DNA from: Lachnospiraceae bacterium
Lineage (GTDB): Bacteria; Bacillota; Clostridia; Lachnospirales; Lachnospiraceae
NCBI GenBank assembly: GCA_015057085.1
Contig: SVFB01000030.1
Location: forward strand, 1-34,456
DNA: 34,456 bases
Direction: 5' to 3'
Under the pieces are notes generated by a model that was not told the DNA's origin, did no database searches, and saw only the letters and a list, made by a program, of their open reading frames with translations. Position numbers and translations under genes: made by a program. Below are positions 32,393 to 34,456 of this stretch, one piece after another. How positions within the stretch are numbered: position 1 is the stretch's first letter; the number at the start of each line of letters is the position of its first letter.

Positions 32393-33070
32393 ATGAGTGC
32401 AATTACAAACGATTGGCTTCCGGCGTTGGAAGCTGAGTTTCATAAAGATTATTATAAAGATTTATATAAGTTCGTGAAGCATGAATATGACACGACTACG
32501 GTTTATCCACCTTCGAAGGATATTTTCAATGCCCTTCATTTGACACCGCTTTCAAAAGTGAAAGTGGTGATTTTGGGGCAGGATCCGTATCATAATGTCA
32601 ATCAAGCACATGGACTTTCTTTTTCGGTTTTACCGAGTCAAAAGAATATTCCGCCATCTCTTCAAAACATTTATAAAGAACTTCAGGAGGATTTGGGCTG
32701 CCGCATTCCGAATAACGGATACTTAAAAAAATGGGCGGATCAAGGCGTATTGATGCTTAATACCGTTTTGACAGTGCGTGCCCATGAGGCGAATTCACAC
32801 AAGGGACATGGCTGGGAAGCGTTCACGGATGCTATTCTTCAAGCGGTTAACCAAAAAGATGAGCCTGTGGTTTATTTGCTTTGGGGCGGTCCGGCGCAAA
32901 AGAAGAGTGCGATGCTGAATAATCCGAAGCATCTCATTCTTAAAGCTCCGCATCCAAGTCCTTTATCTGCATACAAAGGTTTCTTTGGCTGTGGGCATTT
33001 CAGCAAGACGAATCAGTTTTTGGAACAAAATGGATTGACGCCGATTGATTGGCAGATCGATGATATATAA
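32393..33070 (+). CDS. ung: Uracil-DNA glycosylase, family 1
   Basis: A 225-residue base-excision repair enzyme that removes uracil from DNA. The water-activating Asp64 in [11 protein letters not shown] and catalytic His187 in APHPSPLS occupy the same numbers as in E. coli Ung. The late [13 protein letters not shown] block is also typical. It follows hisF at 28 bases with a weak ribosome site and ends the unit, with a terminator after it. Confidence 0.97.
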   Translation: MSAITNDWLPALEAEFHKDYYKDLYKFVKHEYDTTTVYPPSKDIFNALHLTPLSKVKVVILGQDPYHNVNQAHGLSFSVLPSQKNIPPSLQNIYKELQEDLGCRIPNNGYLKKWADQGVLMLNTVLTVRAHEANSHKGHGWEAFTDAILQAVNQKDEPVVYLLWGGPAQKKSAMLNNPKHLILKAPHPSPLSAYKGFFGCGHFSKTNQFLEQNGLTPIDWQIDDI

Positions 33071-33105
33071 AGACAGGCAATAAAAACAAAAAATAAAAAC
33101 AGCAA

Positions 33106-33140
33106 TAAAAAAGGACATCCCTAAGGATGTTCTTTTTTAT
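33106..33140 (+). terminator. Terminator after ung
   Basis: AAAAAAGGACATCC pairs with GGATGTTCTTTTTT (one G-T pair) around CTAA. Confidence 0.9.
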
Positions 33141-33360
33141 TACATACCCCTTACCCCATAATCTCCTAAAAAAGAGGAGAGCCCTGCCGTCCGTAGAAAA
33201 CAGGGCAAATTATGAAAAAAACTAACAAGTAAAATACTTATTAACCTTGTAAATATATTACCATTTATAGCACAATAAATCAACAAAATGTGTGAGATTT
33301 GTCAAAAATACACATAATACGCCTGCGAAATTGTACAAACCTCACAAAAGACAAAGAAGA
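33141..33360. other. Non-coding stretch with two abutting hairpins
   Basis: TCTCCT/AGGAGA (33162-33167 and 33175-33180) is followed with no gap by GCCCTG/CAGGGC (33181-33186 and 33201-33206, a 14-base loop), then an A-rich tail ending AAAAAAACTAA. No gene, no promoter in front and no known riboswitch could be assigned. The rest is plain AT-rich sequence. Confidence 0.4.
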
Positions 33361-33364
33361 TGTC

Positions 33365-33393
33365 TTGAAAAATAGTACTTTAGGGTGTATATT
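33365..33393 (+). promoter_or_regulatory. Promoter of the FliD-like gene
   Basis: TTGAAA at 33365-33370, a 17-base spacer, TATATT at 33388-33393: a good SigA-type promoter, not a SigD flagellar one. The predicted leader is about 70 bases. Confidence 0.75.
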
Positions 33394-33471
33394 ATGGATA
33401 ACAATAGACATTTTATGAGTTGAAGGAAGACAAGGAAGTCACCTGCAGTTGGTTCAAAGGAGTGAATGAAT

Positions 33472-34194
33472 ATGAATATTGGATCTTATAATTCTGATTC
33501 TATCGGAACCTTATTCTCAAGTCTCTCGAGCAGTTCGAGATACTCATCAACTTCATTATCCGGAATTTACGAAAATTTAGGCGAGTTGTCCAGTGTGAAA
33601 AGCGGCTCGTATTATAAACTTTTGCGCGCCTATTATGAGAAAGAAGATGCGGGAGAAACTTCTACATCCACATCTAATAGCACAACAAAGGAACTTGCTA
33701 CTCAAAAGAGTGCTTCGGAGGATTTAATCGAATCAGCAAGCAATTTATATAAAAATTCTTCACTTTGGAAAAAGGATGATGAGGGAAACTATGATATGGA
33801 TGCCATTTACAATGCGGTATCCGCATTTGTAGATGACTATAATAGCACCATCAAAGCAGCATCATCATCTGAAGTGACATCCATTGCGAATGCGGCTGCA
33901 TCGATGGTAAATCAAAATACCACAAACAGTTCACTCTTGAAAGAAGTGGGAATTACAATGGATAGTTCAACCTTTAAGCTTTCCATTGATGAAGATGCTT
34001 TTAAAAACGCTGATGTTTCGAAAATCAAATCGCTGTTTTCCGGAACCGGAAGTTATGCATATCAGATCGGAGCCAAAGCTTCCATGATTAACAGTGCAGC
34101 AACGATTGAGGCATCAAAGGCAAATACCTATACGGATAGCGGCAGTTTTAGTGACAATTATTCCAGCGGTTCTTTATATGATTCGCTGACATAA
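33472..34194 (+). CDS. Short FliD C-terminal-domain-like protein
   Basis: A 240-residue Ser/Thr/Asn-rich protein, without signal peptide or membrane helix. Residues about 115-195 resemble the end of the flagellar cap protein FliD: VSAFVDDYNSTI, then LKEVGITMDSSTFKLSIDED, then SKIKSLFSG. FliD proper is 400-900 residues and has an N-terminal coiled coil and stalk; here only 110 Ser-rich residues precede the domain. ATG 33472 is 9 bases after AAAGGAG (33457-33462), better spaced than ATG 33466. It could be a flagellar secreted factor or a cap variant. It has its own promoter and terminator and no flagellar neighbours in view. Confidence 0.65.
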   Translation: MNIGSYNSDSIGTLFSSLSSSSRYSSTSLSGIYENLGELSSVKSGSYYKLLRAYYEKEDAGETSTSTSNSTTKELATQKSASEDLIESASNLYKNSSLWKKDDEGNYDMDAIYNAVSAFVDDYNSTIKAASSSEVTSIANAAASMVNQNTTNSSLLKEVGITMDSSTFKLSIDEDAFKNADVSKIKSLFSGTGSYAYQIGAKASMINSAATIEASKANTYTDSGSFSDNYSSGSLYDSLT

Positions 34195-34227
34195 AAAGGA
34201 CATGAGCATTTGCTCATGTCCTTTTTA
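34193..34227 (+). terminator. Terminator after the FliD-like gene
   Basis: AAAAAGGACATGAGCA pairs with TGCTCATGTCCTTTTT around a 2- to 3-base loop. Confidence 0.95.
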
Positions 34228-34456
34228 CTTCGCAAATTTTTCTTTCTCCGGGACACGCGGGCGCTATTTTTATCCGCCTCACAGTCATAAGTCCACCATT
34301 GAAGTATTTCGACCGGCAACAGGTCTTTGTAGTTCTTGCTTTATGCAGGCTCCATAGACTTTGTTGGCGGATTTTGTTTTGCAACCACGCCAACATTCCC
34401 TCTTCCCGCACAAGGTCTTGCTGCGAAAATTGCACCAACGTGTTTCGCTTCTTCTA
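34228..34456. other. GC-richer structured tract of unknown nature, continues past the window
   Basis: No frame on either strand has a ribosome site or family likeness. A 74-codon frame on the minus strand (34214-34438) begins at TTG with no Shine-Dalgarno and runs through the terminator. The tract holds several inverted repeats: GCGG...CCGC around 34259-34277, GACC/GGTC (34311-34314 and 34322-34325) and GTTGGCG/CGCCAAC (34363-34369 and 34388-34394). It is therefore more like a structured RNA or an intergenic repeat than a gene. Confidence 0.35.

Noticed and set aside
33181-33223. Class I preQ1 riboswitch
   Set aside because: The A-rich tail fits but the loop sequence and the pairing needed for the pseudoknot do not; no queuosine gene follows.
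34214-34438. 74-codon frame on the minus strand
   Set aside because: TTG start without Shine-Dalgarno, runs through the terminator of the preceding gene, no family likeness; treated as part of a structured tract.

Overview
The window reads as a chromosomal segment of a motile, anaerobic Firmicute, most probably a Lachnospiraceae-type Clostridia. The reasons are pyruvate:ferredoxin oxidoreductase, a class III fructose-1,6-bisphosphatase, CheV, a FliD-like protein, [4Fe-4S]-type PurF, strong AGGAGG ribosome sites, frequent TTG/GTG starts and moderate-to-low GC. No rRNA, intact tRNA, CRISPR array, transposase, integrase or phage structural gene was seen.

Layout, left to right. (1) 1-3150: the end of purC, then purF and purB, a purine biosynthesis run closed by a terminator. 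(2) 3180-7255: an ABC-2 type export module with a lipoprotein, two permeases, a membrane-anchored accessory protein and an ATPase. Two micro-ORFs and a duplicated 26-bp motif lie around it. (3) 12195-7255 on the minus strand: a transglutaminase-like lipoprotein, a PilC/GspF platform, four small single-pass pilin-like proteins and a PilT retraction ATPase. This is a reduced type IV pilus-like set with no PilB or PilD in view. (4) 12275-14193: mscL (with a zinc-ribbon tail), secG, smpB and ssrA (tmRNA). The first 29 bases of ssrA are duplicated 142 bp upstream, next to a strongly palindromic element. (5) 14345-14747: an apparent type I toxin-antitoxin locus too short for ordinary gene calling. 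It has a 34-residue hydrophobic toxin on the minus strand, a convergent antisense RNA from a TTGACA promoter, a shared bidirectional terminator, and a LexA-type SOS box inside the toxin promoter. (6) 14888-21307: a MATE exporter, a GIY-YIG protein, deoD (minus strand) and nifJ. (7) 21324-28153: a CapA-like protein, fbp, a membrane/coiled-coil protein, an OmpR-type response regulator with its histidine kinase, and a lipoprotein. (8) 28194-33140: cheV, a large disordered single-pass membrane protein, hisH, hisF and ung. (9) 33162-34456: tandem hairpins, a short FliD_C-like protein, and a GC-richer structured tract of unknown nature running off the window.

Most genes are ordinary housekeeping functions. 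The parts most worth a second look are the SOS-linked toxin/antisense locus at 14.35-14.75 kb, the duplicated tmRNA 5' end with its hairpin element at 13.67-13.85 kb, the reduced PilT/PilC cluster, the disordered motif-repeat protein beside cheV, and the unexplained structured tract after 34,228. Together, ssrA, its partial duplication, the SOS-regulated toxin and a tRNA-T-arm-like sequence at 14,833 suggest an eroded insertion hotspot; this is inference.
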